From an uncultured Rhodospirillales bacterium (lineage in GTDB: Bacteria; Pseudomonadota; Alphaproteobacteria; Acetobacterales; Acetobacteraceae), in the NCBI GenBank assembly GCA_903844135.1, contig CAIMSN010000127.1, forward strand, positions 1 to 64,000: DNA of 64,000 bases, in the 5' to 3' direction. Below, one piece after another: positions 18,857 through 31,920 of the stretch (position 1 is its first letter; each line of letters begins with the position of its first letter). The notes below the pieces were generated by a model that was not told the origin of the DNA, did not search any database, and worked only from the letters and a program-made list of their open reading frames with translations. A program made the translations under genes and the position numbers.

Positions 18857-18944
18857 CTCAACCGCCCTGCCGTTCCCGATGTGATCCTATGATTCGGGAA
18901 TTAAAGAACGGCTAACGATACCGAACGGCACGTCGGCGCCGCGG

Positions 18945-19445
18945 TCACGCCGGGTGCGCGTACGATGCGAACGAGTCTGCCAGGATGCGATAGGTTTCGC
19001 GCTTGAAACCCACTTCCAACGTCGGCAACGCCGCCAGCTTCACCCATTTCCAGGCATCGAACTCTGGATGCGGATCCAGATCGAGCCTGATGTCGGTGTC
19101 CGCGCCGAGAAATCGCAGTGCGAACCAGCGCTGCCTCTGTCCGCGATAGCGGCCGCCCAGCGCGCGGCCGAGCAGGTGCGGCGGCAGATCGTAGCTCAGC
19201 CATGCGGGATGTTCGGCGAGGATCGTCGCGTTGTCGGTGCCGACCTCCTCGCGCAATTCGCGCAGCACCGCGGTCGCGGGATCTTCGCCCTCATCGATAC
19301 CGCCTTGCGGCAATTGCCAGACGCCGGCGGCACCTTCGGCATTCGGCAGATCCGCCCGGCGCGCCGCCAGCACGTAGCCGCGGCGGTCGAACAGGACCGC
19401 ACCGACGTTCGGACGATAGGGCAGATGGGCATAGTCGTCGGTCAT
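18945..19445 (-). CDS. rppH: RNA pyrophosphohydrolase (Nudix)
   Basis: YRPNVGAVLFDRRGYVLAARR, Nudix box GGIDEGEDPATAVLRELREEVG. Confidence 0.93.
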   Translation of the reverse strand: MTDDYAHLPYRPNVGAVLFDRRGYVLAARRADLPNAEGAAGVWQLPQGGIDEGEDPATAVLRELREEVGTDNATILAEHPAWLSYDLPPHLLGRALGGRYRGQRQRWFALRFLGADTDIRLDLDPHPEFDAWKWVKLAALPTLEVGFKRETYRILADSFASYAHPA

Positions 19446-20674
19446 GGCCGGCTCGTTGCTGTTGGCGCCGGTGCGGACGGCGGTGCTGAGGGGAGCGGTG
19501 GCGTCGGTGCCAGGGCTGGCGCCGAGGCCGGCGCAAGGGCCGACGCCGTCGGCGCGGGCGGCTTCGTGGCGGGTGGCGCCGGTGCGGGCAGGGCGCTGAC
19601 CGGAACCAGGGCGATACCGCGTGCGGCGAGGCCGCGGCTCCAGGTCCGCAGCCGGTCGATCGTCACCGGCCGCAGCGGTCCGGCGACGCCCAGGGCGCTG
19701 CCCTGGCTCTGCGCGAGCTGTTCGAGCCTGTCCAGCCGAGCGGCGATATCGGCATCGTCGGCTGGTTCGTCGAGGGTCAGGTCGGCATGGCGGGTGAAGC
19801 GCGGGGCGATCACCGGGGCTTCGTGCGGCGCCACCCCGGCATCGAGATAGAGGAGGCCGCGCCTGTCGAGCTGGTCGGCGACCATCGCGAATCCGTCCGA
19901 ACCGGCGAACCTGTCGCCACGTAAGCCGCCCAGGGCGTTGGTCACGCCGACATAACCCTCGAACCGCGACAGCGACCAGGCCAGCGCCCTGCGATCCAGC
20001 GCCAGGTCGATCGCAAGGCTCAGCGCCTGGGGGCCTTCGCTATCCACCGGACTGCCGGCCGGATCCATCGGCAGACAAAGCCAGGTCTCGTGACCGAGCC
20101 CGCGTGCCCGGTCGAGGATAGGGTCGGGGCCGGGCCTCTGGAGCGCATCGGCGTAGGGCGACACGCCGAGCGAGATCGCAGCCGGCAGCGTCTCCACCGC
20201 CTGCCGGTCCAGCTCGTCGGACAATCCGATCCCCTCGAGCAGGATCGCCACCTGCGGCCCATGCGCCGGCTGTCCGGCCCTGGAGGCATAGAACTGTGCC
20301 GGCGCGCGCCCGTCCGGTCCGACCACCGGCAGCCTGCGGTCCTGGAAATCCGCCGACGGTTCGAGCAGCGCCGGATCTGGAGGCGGAATCGCACCGTGCG
20401 CGAGGACAGGGATCGCGCCATGCGCAATGGCAGGAAACGCGCCTTGCGCAATGGCAGAAAACGCGCCTTGCGCGATGGCAGCCGGCGCCTGCTTCGTCGC
20501 CGGCGTGGGCATGGCGGTGGAAGCGGTCGCGGCACTTGCCTGGGCGCCGCCAGGACGGGCCACGGCAGGCGCTGGCTTCGGCGGCCCGAGCCGCGTCAGG
20601 ATCAGGCCCCCGCCTGCCGCCAGAATCGCGATCGCCGCCCAGAAACCGATCAGGGCCCGGCCGGCAGGATGCAT
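19442..20674 (-). CDS. Divergent polysaccharide deacetylase family protein
   Basis: QVAILLEGIGLSDELDRQAVETLPAAISLGVSPYADALQ...HETWLCLPMDPAG...GDRFAGSDGFAMVADQLDRRGLLYLDAG; located between ctpA and rppH as in related genomes. Confidence 0.85.
   Translation of the reverse strand: MHPAGRALIGFWAAIAILAAGGGLILTRLGPPKPAPAVARPGGAQASAATASTAMPTPATKQAPAAIAQGAFSAIAQGAFPAIAHGAIPVLAHGAIPPPDPALLEPSADFQDRRLPVVGPDGRAPAQFYASRAGQPAHGPQVAILLEGIGLSDELDRQAVETLPAAISLGVSPYADALQRPGPDPILDRARGLGHETWLCLPMDPAGSPVDSEGPQALSLAIDLALDRRALAWSLSRFEGYVGVTNALGGLRGDRFAGSDGFAMVADQLDRRGLLYLDAGVAPHEAPVIAPRFTRHADLTLDEPADDADIAARLDRLEQLAQSQGSALGVAGPLRPVTIDRLRTWSRGLAARGIALVPVSALPAPAPPATKPPAPTASALAPASAPALAPTPPLPSAPPSAPAPTATSRP
20388..20483. 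repeat. 4 x 24-bp in-frame tandem repeat encoding degenerate AIAQGAFx octapeptides
   Basis: Units 20388-20411, 20412-20435, 20436-20459, 20460-20483; protein AIAQGAFSAIAQGAFPAIAHGAIPVLAHGAI. Confidence 0.88.
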
Positions 20675-20675
20675 C

Positions 20676-22157
20676 TCAGGGCGAGCCGTCCGGTTTCGTA
20701 CCGCCCTGGCCGCCTGGCTGTCCGGCCGGTGGCTTGGCATTGGCCTGCACGGTCTGCGGATCCGCCGGAACCGGTTTGCCGGCCATCGCCGCCACGACCC
20801 TGAGCCCCTGCTGGAGCTGGTAGTCGGTGGCGGGCTTGTTCGGGTCGAAGGTCGGCCAGTTCGCCGGCGGCGCGTCGGGGATCGTCTTGGCGATCGCCGG
20901 CAGGTCGGTGCGTGGCGGCGCGGTGCCCTGGGTGCCGCCCTCGTTCTTGATGATGTGGTTGAGATCGCCTTCGCGCAGCATGAACTTGCTGTCGTCCTCG
21001 CGGGTCTCGCGCACCTTGATGTCGGGGGCGATGCCCAGGCCCTGGATCGAGCGGCCGGACGGGGTGTAGTAGCGCGCCGTCGTCAGCCTGATCGCGCCAT
21101 TGTCGCCCGAGAGCGGGATCAGCGTCTGCACCGAGCCCTTGCCGAACGAGCGCACCCCGAGCGTGATGGAGCGCTTGTGGTCCTGCAGCGCCCCGGCCAC
21201 GATCTCGCTGGCCGAGGCCGAGCCTTCGTTGATCAGCACCAGCAGCGGCAGCCCGTCGGTGATGTCGGTGCCGTGCGCGTTCATGCGCTGGCTGTCCTGC
21301 GGATGGCGGGCCCTGGTCGAGACCACCTCTCCAGAGGTGATGAAGTCGTCGCAGACCGCGACCGCCTGGTCGAGCAGGCCGCCCGGATCGTTGCGCAGGT
21401 CGAGGACCAGCCCGTCCAGTTTTCCGCCGGCCTGCTTGGTCAGCTTGGCAAACGCATCGCGCAGGCCGCTCTCGGTATCCTCGTCGAACGAGGCGACGCG
21501 GATATAGCCGGTCTTGCCGTACAGCGCCGAGCGGATCACCTGGATATGGATGATCTCGCGCGTCATGGTCACGTCGAACGGCTTGTCCTTGCCCTGACGC
21601 TTGACCGAGAGGGTGATCTTGGTCTGCGGCGCGCCGCGCATGCGATCGACGGCGTCGTTCAGGTCGATGCCGTCGAGACTCTTGCCGTTGATGCCGATGA
21701 TGTAGTCGCCGGTCTTCATCCCGGCGCGGAAGGCGGGCGTGCCGTCCATCGGCGTCATCACCTTGATCAGGCCGGCATCGGAGGTGACCTCCAGGCCGAG
21801 ACCGCCGAACTGGCCGGTGGTCTGCACCTGCATGTCGGCGAACTGTTTGGCGGTCATGTAGGAGCTGTGCGGGTCGAGCCCGGTCAGCATACCGTTGAGC
21901 GCGTTGTTGATCAGCTCGCGGTCGGTGACCGGCGTGACGTAGCCGGCGCGCACCTGCTCGAACACGTCGCCGAACAGGGTCAGCAGCCGGTAGGTCTCGG
22001 CGTGGCTGCCCGCCTGGGTGTCGGTCTTTTGCGCCACATCCTGCGCCAGCGCCTTGCCGAACCCGTCATGGTTCGCTGCCAGCCGGCCGATCTCCGGGCC
22101 CGCCACGGCGCCGACCAGGAAGCTGGCGCCGAGCAGCAGGCCATATCGCAACGTCAT
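20676..22157 (-). CDS. ctpA: S41-family C-terminal processing peptidase
   Basis: PDZ (GGLGLEVTSDAGLIKVMTPMDGTPAFRAGMKTGDYIIGINGKSL), VLDLRNDPGGLLDQAV, NEGSASASEIVAGALQDHKRSITLGVRSFGKGSVQ. Confidence 0.94.
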   Translation of the reverse strand: MTLRYGLLLGASFLVGAVAGPEIGRLAANHDGFGKALAQDVAQKTDTQAGSHAETYRLLTLFGDVFEQVRAGYVTPVTDRELINNALNGMLTGLDPHSSYMTAKQFADMQVQTTGQFGGLGLEVTSDAGLIKVMTPMDGTPAFRAGMKTGDYIIGINGKSLDGIDLNDAVDRMRGAPQTKITLSVKRQGKDKPFDVTMTREIIHIQVIRSALYGKTGYIRVASFDEDTESGLRDAFAKLTKQAGGKLDGLVLDLRNDPGGLLDQAVAVCDDFITSGEVVSTRARHPQDSQRMNAHGTDITDGLPLLVLINEGSASASEIVAGALQDHKRSITLGVRSFGKGSVQTLIPLSGDNGAIRLTTARYYTPSGRSIQGLGIAPDIKVRETREDDSKFMLREGDLNHIIKNEGGTQGTAPPRTDLPAIAKTIPDAPPANWPTFDPNKPATDYQLQQGLRVVAAMAGKPVPADPQTVQANAKPPAGQPGGQGGTKPDGSP

Positions 22158-22249
22158 GCGGGTTCGTCTCCAGGGCACGCGGGCCGCGCGTCGGACCGCC
22201 AGTATGGCGGCGGCATCGCTACCGGCGCCTTAACGGCACATTACACCGA

Positions 22250-23569
22250 TCACCGACCTTGCAAAAACCGTCCCGGGTCGATCGTCCGGTCCCCGTGTCT
22301 CAACTGCACATACAGTCCCGGCCGGTTCTGCTCGCCGCTCCAGGCCGGCATGTGTCCGAGCTGTCCGCCGCGCGCCACGCTCTGGCCGATCTGGACGTCG
22401 ATCCCGCCCAGCCCGGCCAGCACGAAACGGTCGTCGCGTCCGCAATTCACGATCAGCATCTGACCGTAGGAGCGGAACGGGCCGGCGAAATCGATCCGGC
22501 CGGTGCAGGGCGCGGTGACGGTGGCCAGCGAGGGCGGGGCGTAACGCAGCCCGGTCGCGGCGCCGGCATCGGTCGGATCGCCGAATTTCTGCACCAGGCG
22601 CCCGGCGACCGGCGCGGATCCCGACGATGAACCCGGCGATGAGCCCTGGAGTCCGGGTCCGGCGGGGATTTCCAGGCGCGCCGCCCCCTCCCTGGCCTGA
22701 CGGGCCGCCTCCGGCTGCCGCGCGTGTTCCGCCGCCGCCGCCGCCTGTTCGAACCGGAGCTGCGCGTCGCGCTCCGCCTTGGCGATCTGGCTGACCGCGT
22801 CGTCCAGCGTCGCCGCCCTGGCGGCGGCGTCCGCGGCCTGGCGTGCCGCCGCGTCCGCCTGGCGCGCAGACGCGCGCTGCGCCGCCTTGGCCGCTTCGGT
22901 CCGCGCCTGCAGCGCCGCCTGTTGCGCGGCCTGGTCGCGTTGCAGCGCCTCCAGACGGGCCTGCTCGGCGTCGAGCTGCACGCCGAGCGATGCCAGGCGC
23001 GCCTGCGCCTGCCTGGCCTGCTCGGCGCGCTGCTCCAGGGTCCGGCCGAGACCGCGCAGCACCGAGAGCCCGGTCAGCGCATCCTCGGTGTCGAACGGGG
23101 CGGCGAGCAGGGTTTCCGACGGGTAGAGCGACAGCCGCTCGATCACCGGCAGCAGCGGCGCCAGTGCCCTGGCGTCGGCGGCCAGCGATGCGGCGGCATC
23201 GGCGCGCTGCCGGGCGAGGTCGGCGGTGCGGTCGGCCGCTTCATCCGCCTGGGCTTCGGTCTGCTGCACGCGCGACGCCGCCTGCACGGTCTGCTGCGAC
23301 AAGGCCGTGGCGCGCCGCGCATCGGCGGCGGCCTGCTGTCGTGCGGCCTCGCGAAGCGCTCCCGCGCGCGCCGCCAGCGCCCGCGCCGCCGCACTCTGCG
23401 CCGCGACCTGCGCGCGCTGGTGGGCAAGCCGGATCCGCTCCTGCGGCGATGGCGGTCCATGATGCGACCTGGCACCTTGCGTCGCCGCTCCTGCCACCGG
23501 AGCCGTGGCCAGGCCAGGCGCCAGGAGGGCGAACAGGGAGGCGAACAGAAGGGCGCGGATCGCTCGCAT
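22250..23569 (-). CDS. Murein hydrolase activator EnvC-like, M23-type C-terminal domain
   Basis: Signal peptide, long A/Q/R coiled coil, LVQKFGDPTDAGAATGLRYAPPSLATVTAPCTGRIDFAGPFRSYGQMLIVNCG. Confidence 0.9.
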   Translation of the reverse strand: MRAIRALLFASLFALLAPGLATAPVAGAATQGARSHHGPPSPQERIRLAHQRAQVAAQSAAARALAARAGALREAARQQAAADARRATALSQQTVQAASRVQQTEAQADEAADRTADLARQRADAAASLAADARALAPLLPVIERLSLYPSETLLAAPFDTEDALTGLSVLRGLGRTLEQRAEQARQAQARLASLGVQLDAEQARLEALQRDQAAQQAALQARTEAAKAAQRASARQADAAARQAADAAARAATLDDAVSQIAKAERDAQLRFEQAAAAAEHARQPEAARQAREGAARLEIPAGPGLQGSSPGSSSGSAPVAGRLVQKFGDPTDAGAATGLRYAPPSLATVTAPCTGRIDFAGPFRSYGQMLIVNCGRDDRFVLAGLGGIDVQIGQSVARGGQLGHMPAWSGEQNRPGLYVQLRHGDRTIDPGRFLQGR

Positions 23570-23590
23570 CGGATCCGCGGTCGGCAGGGT

Positions 23591-25156
23591 TCAGCCGCCC
23601 AGCAGCGACCGCCCGGTCATCGCCGCCGGCTGCTCCAGCCCCATCAGCGCCAGCAGGGTCGGGGCGATGTCCGCCAGCCTTCCATCCGCCAGGGTCGCGT
23701 CGTCCCGTCCGCTCAGCACCAACGGCACCACGTTCAGGGTGTGCGCGGTATGCGGCTCGCCGGTCTCCGGGTCGCGCATCAGTTCGCAATTGCCGTGGTC
23801 GGCGGTCGCCAGCAGAACCCCGCCCTGCGCCGCGATTGCGGAAACGATCCGGCCGAGCCCGGCATCGACCGCCTCCACCGCCTTGACCGCGGCCGCGAGC
23901 TGGCCGGTATGCCCGACCATGTCCGGATTGGCGAAGTTCAGCACGATCAGGTCGTACTGCGCAGATCCGATCGCCGCGACCGCGCGGTCGGTCAGTTCCG
24001 GCGCCGACATTTCCGGTTGCAGGTCGTAGGTAGCGACCTTGGGGGAGGGCACCATGATGCGCTCCTCGCCCGGCAGCAGCGCCTCGCGGCCGCCATTGAG
24101 GAAATAGGTGACGTGCGGAAATTTCTCCGTCTCCGCCATGCGGAGCTGACGCCGCCCGGCGCGCGACACCACCTCGCCCAGCAGATCGTCCAGGCTCTGC
24201 GGCGCGAACAGCACCGATAGCCGGTCCGCCAGATCGTCGCTGTAGCGCGTCATCGCCACAACGCCGACCAGCTTCGGCGCCGGCCCGCGCTCGAATCCGG
24301 CGAACGGTTCGTCGAGGATCGCGTTCAGCAATTCGCGGATGCGATCGGCGCGAAAATTGAACGACACGATGCCGTCGCCGTCCTTCATGCCGGCATAGGC
24401 GCCGAGCACGGTCGGCAGCACGAACTCGTCGGTCGTGCCCTGGCGGTAGGCGGCCTCGAGCACCTGGTCCGGGCTGTCGCCGCGCTCTCCCTGGCCGTGC
24501 ACGATGGCCGCGTGCGCCCGGGCGACGCGTTCCCAGCGTCTGTCCCGATCCATCGCGTAGTAGCGGCCGGACAGGGTCGCGACGGCGATTTCGGGCGGCA
24601 GCGCACGGATCAGCCCGGCCAGGAAGGCACGGCCGGATTGCGGCGGCGTGTCGCGCCCGTCGGTGAAGACATGGAACGCGACCGGAATTCCGGCCCCGGC
24701 GAGGATCCGCGCCAGCGCGACCGCATGGTCCTGGTGCGCATGCACCCCGCCATCCGAAACCAGCCCCATCAGATGCGCGGTCCCGCCGCTGGCGTGCAGC
24801 GATGCGATCAGCGCCTGCAGCGCCGGCGCCTCGGCCAGCGATCCGTCCTCGATCGCGGCATGGATGCGTGGCAGTTCCTGCATCACCACCCGTCCGGCGC
24901 CGATATTCAGGTGCCCGACCTCGGAATTGCCCATCTGCCCGTCGGGCAGGCCCACGTCGCGGCCGCAGGTGCGCAGGAATGCGCGCGGCCCCTGAGCCCA
25001 GAGCCGATCGAAGGTCGGCGTGCGCGCCTGCGCGACCGCATTCTCGACGCTGTCCTCGCGCCAGCCGAACCCGTCGAGGATGACCAGCATCACCGGGCGC
25101 CCGGCCTGGTGCCCCGCCTGGTCTGCGGCTGCGGTCGAAGGCTCCGTGGTCGGCAT
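23591..25156 (-). CDS. gpmI: 2,3-bisphosphoglycerate-independent phosphoglycerate mutase
   Basis: [50 protein letters not shown]. Confidence 0.95.
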   Translation of the reverse strand: MPTTEPSTAAADQAGHQAGRPVMLVILDGFGWREDSVENAVAQARTPTFDRLWAQGPRAFLRTCGRDVGLPDGQMGNSEVGHLNIGAGRVVMQELPRIHAAIEDGSLAEAPALQALIASLHASGGTAHLMGLVSDGGVHAHQDHAVALARILAGAGIPVAFHVFTDGRDTPPQSGRAFLAGLIRALPPEIAVATLSGRYYAMDRDRRWERVARAHAAIVHGQGERGDSPDQVLEAAYRQGTTDEFVLPTVLGAYAGMKDGDGIVSFNFRADRIRELLNAILDEPFAGFERGPAPKLVGVVAMTRYSDDLADRLSVLFAPQSLDDLLGEVVSRAGRRQLRMAETEKFPHVTYFLNGGREALLPGEERIMVPSPKVATYDLQPEMSAPELTDRAVAAIGSAQYDLIVLNFANPDMVGHTGQLAAAVKAVEAVDAGLGRIVSAIAAQGGVLLATADHGNCELMRDPETGEPHTAHTLNVVPLVLSGRDDATLADGRLADIAPTLLALMGLEQPAAMTGRSLLGG

Positions 25157-25224
25157 CGCATTCTCCTTGGCGAGCCGACTGTGCCATCGAACCCGCCGAT
25201 TGCGAACCGCGGCCAATCGTGCGG

Positions 25225-25353
25225 CTAGTCGTTCGGTCCGGTGCTGCCGCCGACCGCCGGCGGATCGCTGGCCGGGAAGGTGTCCTCCACCGCCTCGTCG
25301 ATCTTCTCTTCCTCGGTCTGAGGAACCGTCTCGGTCTTCTTCACGTCGCTCAT
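25225..25353 (-). CDS. Small acidic hypothetical protein (42 aa) with [11 protein letters not shown] motif
   Basis: [42 protein letters not shown]; motif resembles small proteins common in Alphaproteobacteria (recollection). Confidence 0.65.
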   Translation of the reverse strand: MSDVKKTETVPQTEEEKIDEAVEDTFPASDPPAVGGSTGPND

Positions 25354-25458
25354 CGCTGGTGTTTTCCCCTCGGCTGTCGAGGAGAGCGTCCCGGACCGGC
25401 CCGGGTTGCGGGAGCACCGGCCAGGCCCAATCTTCCCGAGAGCAAGGGGAGAACCAGC

Positions 25459-25866
25459 ATGAGCGATCAGGACACCAAGCCCGCCATCGACGACGCGACG
25501 CTGCGCGCCAAGCTGACGCCGCAGCAATATCACGTGCTGCGGGAGCACGGCACGGAACGCGCCGGCACCAGTCCGCTCAATTTCGAAAAGCGCGACGGGC
25601 TGTTTCATTGCGCCGCCTGCGACGCGGCCCTGTTCAGCTCGGACACCAAATACGAGAGCGGCAGCGGCTGGCCCAGTTTCTTCGCCCCGCTCGACGGCGC
25701 CACCCGCAACGTCGCCGACACCAGCCTCGGCATGCGCCGGATCGAGGTGCGCTGCGCCGCCTGCGACAGCCATCTCGGCCACGTGTTCCCGGACGGTCCG
25801 CAGCCGACCGGCGAGCGCTATTGCATGAACGGCCTCTCGCTGGCGTTCACGCCTGCCGGCGGGTGA
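25459..25866 (+). CDS. msrB: Peptide-methionine (R)-S-oxide reductase
   Basis: [58 protein letters not shown]. Confidence 0.95.
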   Translation: MSDQDTKPAIDDATLRAKLTPQQYHVLREHGTERAGTSPLNFEKRDGLFHCAACDAALFSSDTKYESGSGWPSFFAPLDGATRNVADTSLGMRRIEVRCAACDSHLGHVFPDGPQPTGERYCMNGLSLAFTPAGG

Positions 25867-25881
25867 TGCTATGCGGGGGAC

Positions 25882-26550
25882 ATGACCGATCCGTCCCCCG
25901 CCCCGCCCTCCGTCGATCCTGCGCCGAGCGTGACCGTGCTCGATCATCCGCTGGTGCAGCACAAGCTGACCAGGCTGCGCCAGGCGACGACGTCGACCGC
26001 CGGGTTCCGCCGGCTGACCCGCGAGCTCAGCCTGCTGATGGCTTACGAGGCGACCCGCGACCTGAAGCTGGAGCCGGTCGAGATCCGGACCCCGCTCGAG
26101 TCGATGACCGGAATGATGCTGTCCGGCAAGAAGCTCTGCTTCGTCTCGGTGCTGCGCGCCGGCAACGGCATTCTCGACGGCATGCTCGATCTGGTGCCGG
26201 CCGCCAGGGTCGGCCATATCGGCCTGTACCGTGATCCAGCGACGCTCGAGCCGGTCGAATACTACCTGAAGCTGCCGGACGACATGCAGGAGCGGCTCTG
26301 CATCGTGGTCGACCCGATGCTGGCCACCGGCCATTCCGCGGTCGCCGCGGTCACCAAGCTCAAGCAGGCCGGCGCCCGCGAGATCGTGTTCGTCTGCATG
26401 CTGTGCGTTCCGGAGGGCCTGGCGACCTTCCATGCCGCGCACCCCGACGTGAGGATCGTCACCGCCGCGATCGATCGCGGCCTCGATTCGCACGGCTACA
26501 TCCGGCCCGGCCTGGGCGATGCCGGGGACCGCCTGTTCGGCACCAAGTAG
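25882..26550 (+). CDS. upp: Uracil phosphoribosyltransferase
   Basis: [82 protein letters not shown]. Confidence 0.95.
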   Translation: MTDPSPAPPSVDPAPSVTVLDHPLVQHKLTRLRQATTSTAGFRRLTRELSLLMAYEATRDLKLEPVEIRTPLESMTGMMLSGKKLCFVSVLRAGNGILDGMLDLVPAARVGHIGLYRDPATLEPVEYYLKLPDDMQERLCIVVDPMLATGHSAVAAVTKLKQAGAREIVFVCMLCVPEGLATFHAAHPDVRIVTAAIDRGLDSHGYIRPGLGDAGDRLFGTK

Positions 26551-26602
26551 GAACCGCATCCAGCGTTTTCCGTTGGCGTGCCAGGCGAACGGGAGAACAG
26601 CC

Positions 26603-26833
26603 ATGACGGACCATGTCTACCGCGTGATCGATCTGGTCGGCTCGTCGGAGACCGGCATCGAGGATGCGATCAACAGCGCCATCACCAAGGCGGGCAGGAC
26701 CGTGCGCCACATGCGCTGGTTCGAGGTGGTCGAGACACGCGGCCATATCGAGAACAACAAGGTCGCGCATTATCAGGTCACGCTGAAGGTGGGATTCTCG
26801 GTCGAGGACGAGAACGTGACGCTGCAGCCCTAG
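26603..26833 (+). CDS. Dodecin family protein
   Basis: 76 aa: [61 protein letters not shown]. Confidence 0.92.
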   Translation: MTDHVYRVIDLVGSSETGIEDAINSAITKAGRTVRHMRWFEVVETRGHIENNKVAHYQVTLKVGFSVEDENVTLQP

Positions 26834-26853
26834 GGGCGCGCTCGGACCCCGGA

Positions 26854-28050
26854 TCAGGCCCGCCGGACGATGTAGCGCTCGCCGAGCGCCAGCGCGATCT
26901 CGTCGGCATGGGCCGGGTCGCGCGCTTCGAGCATCACCTCGAGTTCCGCCGCCTGCACGCTGGGGGCCGCGAACAGGCGCTGATGCGACACCTCGATGAT
27001 GTTGCCGCCGCGCTCGCCGATGATGGTCGCGATGTCGGCCAGGACCCCCGGCCGGTCGGGGATCTCCATGATCAGCCGCAGCAGGCGCCCGTCGCGGAGC
27101 AGGGAGCGCAGAAGCGTATTGGCGAGGATGCGGCTGTCGATGTTGCCACCGCACACCGGCAGCGCCACCCGCCGGTCGCGGAAATAGCCTGGTTCGGACA
27201 GGATCGCCGCCAGCGCCGCCGCCCCGGCACCCTCGGCGATCTGCTTGGCGCCTTCCGCCATCAGGGTGATCGCATCCTCGACCGCGCGCTCGCTGACGGT
27301 GATGATCCGGTTCACGTGGCGCCGAACCACCGCGAGCGGCTGCCGGCCGATCTGCAGCACGGCGATGCCCTCGGCGATGGTCGCTCCGCCAGGCGGCATG
27401 ACCTCCTCTCCAGGGAAGGACGACAGGGAAGAATAGTTCTCGACCTGCACGCCGATGATTTCGATCCCCGGACGCATCTCGACCGCCGCCGCGGCGCCGC
27501 CGGAAATCAGCCCGCCGCCGCCGATCGGAATCACCAGCGTATCGAGCGGTCCCGCATCCTCCAGCAGCTCCAGGGTCAGCGTTCCCTGTCCGGCCATCAC
27601 CGCCTCGTCGTCATACGGATGCACGAACACCCGTTGCTCGGACTGGCAGAGTTCGTTGGCGTGCAGCGTCGCCTCTGCGAAGCTCAGCCCGTGCAGCACC
27701 ACGCGCGCGCCCCAGGACGCGGTGCGCGTCACCTTCGCCGCCGGGGTGAAGCGCGGCATCACGATCACCGCGTCGATGCCGAGCAGGCTGGCGTGGCGCG
27801 CCACGCCCTGCGCATGGTTGCCGGCCGACACGGTGATGACGCCACGGGCGCGTTCCGCCTCGGTCAGCAGCGCCAGTCTGTTGGCGGCGCCGCGCTCCTT
27901 GAACGAGCCGACCGCCTGCAGATTGTCGAGCTTCAGCGTGATCTCGCACCCCGCGGCGCGCGACAGCGCGTGGCTCGGCACGGTCGGCGTCCGCAGCACG
28001 CGCCCGGCGATCCGCGCCTGTGCGGCGCGGACATCGGCCAGGCCGATCAT
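26854..28050 (-). CDS. ilvA: Threonine ammonia-lyase (PLP fold plus C-terminal ACT domain)
   Basis: KLDNLQAVGSFKERGAANRL, TVSAGNHAQGVA, IPIGGGGLISG, C-terminal ACT-like IPDRPGVLADIATIIGERGGNIIEVSH. Confidence 0.92.
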   Translation of the reverse strand: MIGLADVRAAQARIAGRVLRTPTVPSHALSRAAGCEITLKLDNLQAVGSFKERGAANRLALLTEAERARGVITVSAGNHAQGVARHASLLGIDAVIVMPRFTPAAKVTRTASWGARVVLHGLSFAEATLHANELCQSEQRVFVHPYDDEAVMAGQGTLTLELLEDAGPLDTLVIPIGGGGLISGGAAAAVEMRPGIEIIGVQVENYSSLSSFPGEEVMPPGGATIAEGIAVLQIGRQPLAVVRRHVNRIITVSERAVEDAITLMAEGAKQIAEGAGAAALAAILSEPGYFRDRRVALPVCGGNIDSRILANTLLRSLLRDGRLLRLIMEIPDRPGVLADIATIIGERGGNIIEVSHQRLFAAPSVQAAELEVMLEARDPAHADEIALALGERYIVRRA

Positions 28051-28083
28051 GGCCGAACGCTCATCGCGACCCGGTCCCGCCGG

Positions 28084-28557
28084 TCAACCGTAGGTGATCG
28101 ACAGGATCTCGTACGTACGGTCGCCGCCGGGGGCGGGAACCGACACGGTGTCGCCTTTCTTCTTGCCGATCAGCGACTTCGCCAGCGGCGCCGACACCGA
28201 CAGCAGCCCCGACTTGATGTCGGCTTCGTACACGCCGACGATCTGATACGAGACCTCCTTGTCGGTCTCCTCGTCCACCAGCTTGACCTGGGCGCCGAAC
28301 TTCACGTGGTCGCCGGTCATCAGATGCGGCTCGATCACTTCGGAGGCGGAGATCACCTCTTCCAGCTCGGCGATGCGGCCCTCGACGAAGGACTGGCGGT
28401 CGCGGGCGGCATCGTATTCGGCGTTCTCGGACAGATCGCCGTGGCTCCGCGCCTCGGCGATCGCCCGGATCACCGCGGGACGCTCCTCGCTCTTGAGCTG
28501 GCGCAGCTCGTCCTCGAGCCGCTGCAGCCCGCGGCCGGTCATCGGAAATTTCTGCAA
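28084..28557 (-). CDS. greA: Transcription elongation factor GreA
   Basis: MTGRGLQRLEDELRQLKSEERPAVIRAIAEARSHGDLSENAEYDAARDRQSFVEGRI. Confidence 0.95.
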   Translation of the reverse strand: MQKFPMTGRGLQRLEDELRQLKSEERPAVIRAIAEARSHGDLSENAEYDAARDRQSFVEGRIAELEEVISASEVIEPHLMTGDHVKFGAQVKLVDEETDKEVSYQIVGVYEADIKSGLLSVSAPLAKSLIGKKKGDTVSVPAPGGDRTYEILSITYG

Positions 28558-28649
28558 CGAAGGCGTCCTCGAACAGTGATCAGGCAGAACGGAACCGCCG
28601 GAAGGCGGCCGCGGACACTGGTCCGGGGCACGTTCCCAGGCGCTTCCAG

Positions 28650-31907
<3,258 letters not shown>

Positions 31908-31920
31908 GGTCGGCCCGCCC

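Noticed and set aside
22250-23569. Repetitive A/Q/R-rich region of envC as a repeat protein or novel fibre
   Set aside because: Typical EnvC coiled coil preceding an M23-type domain.
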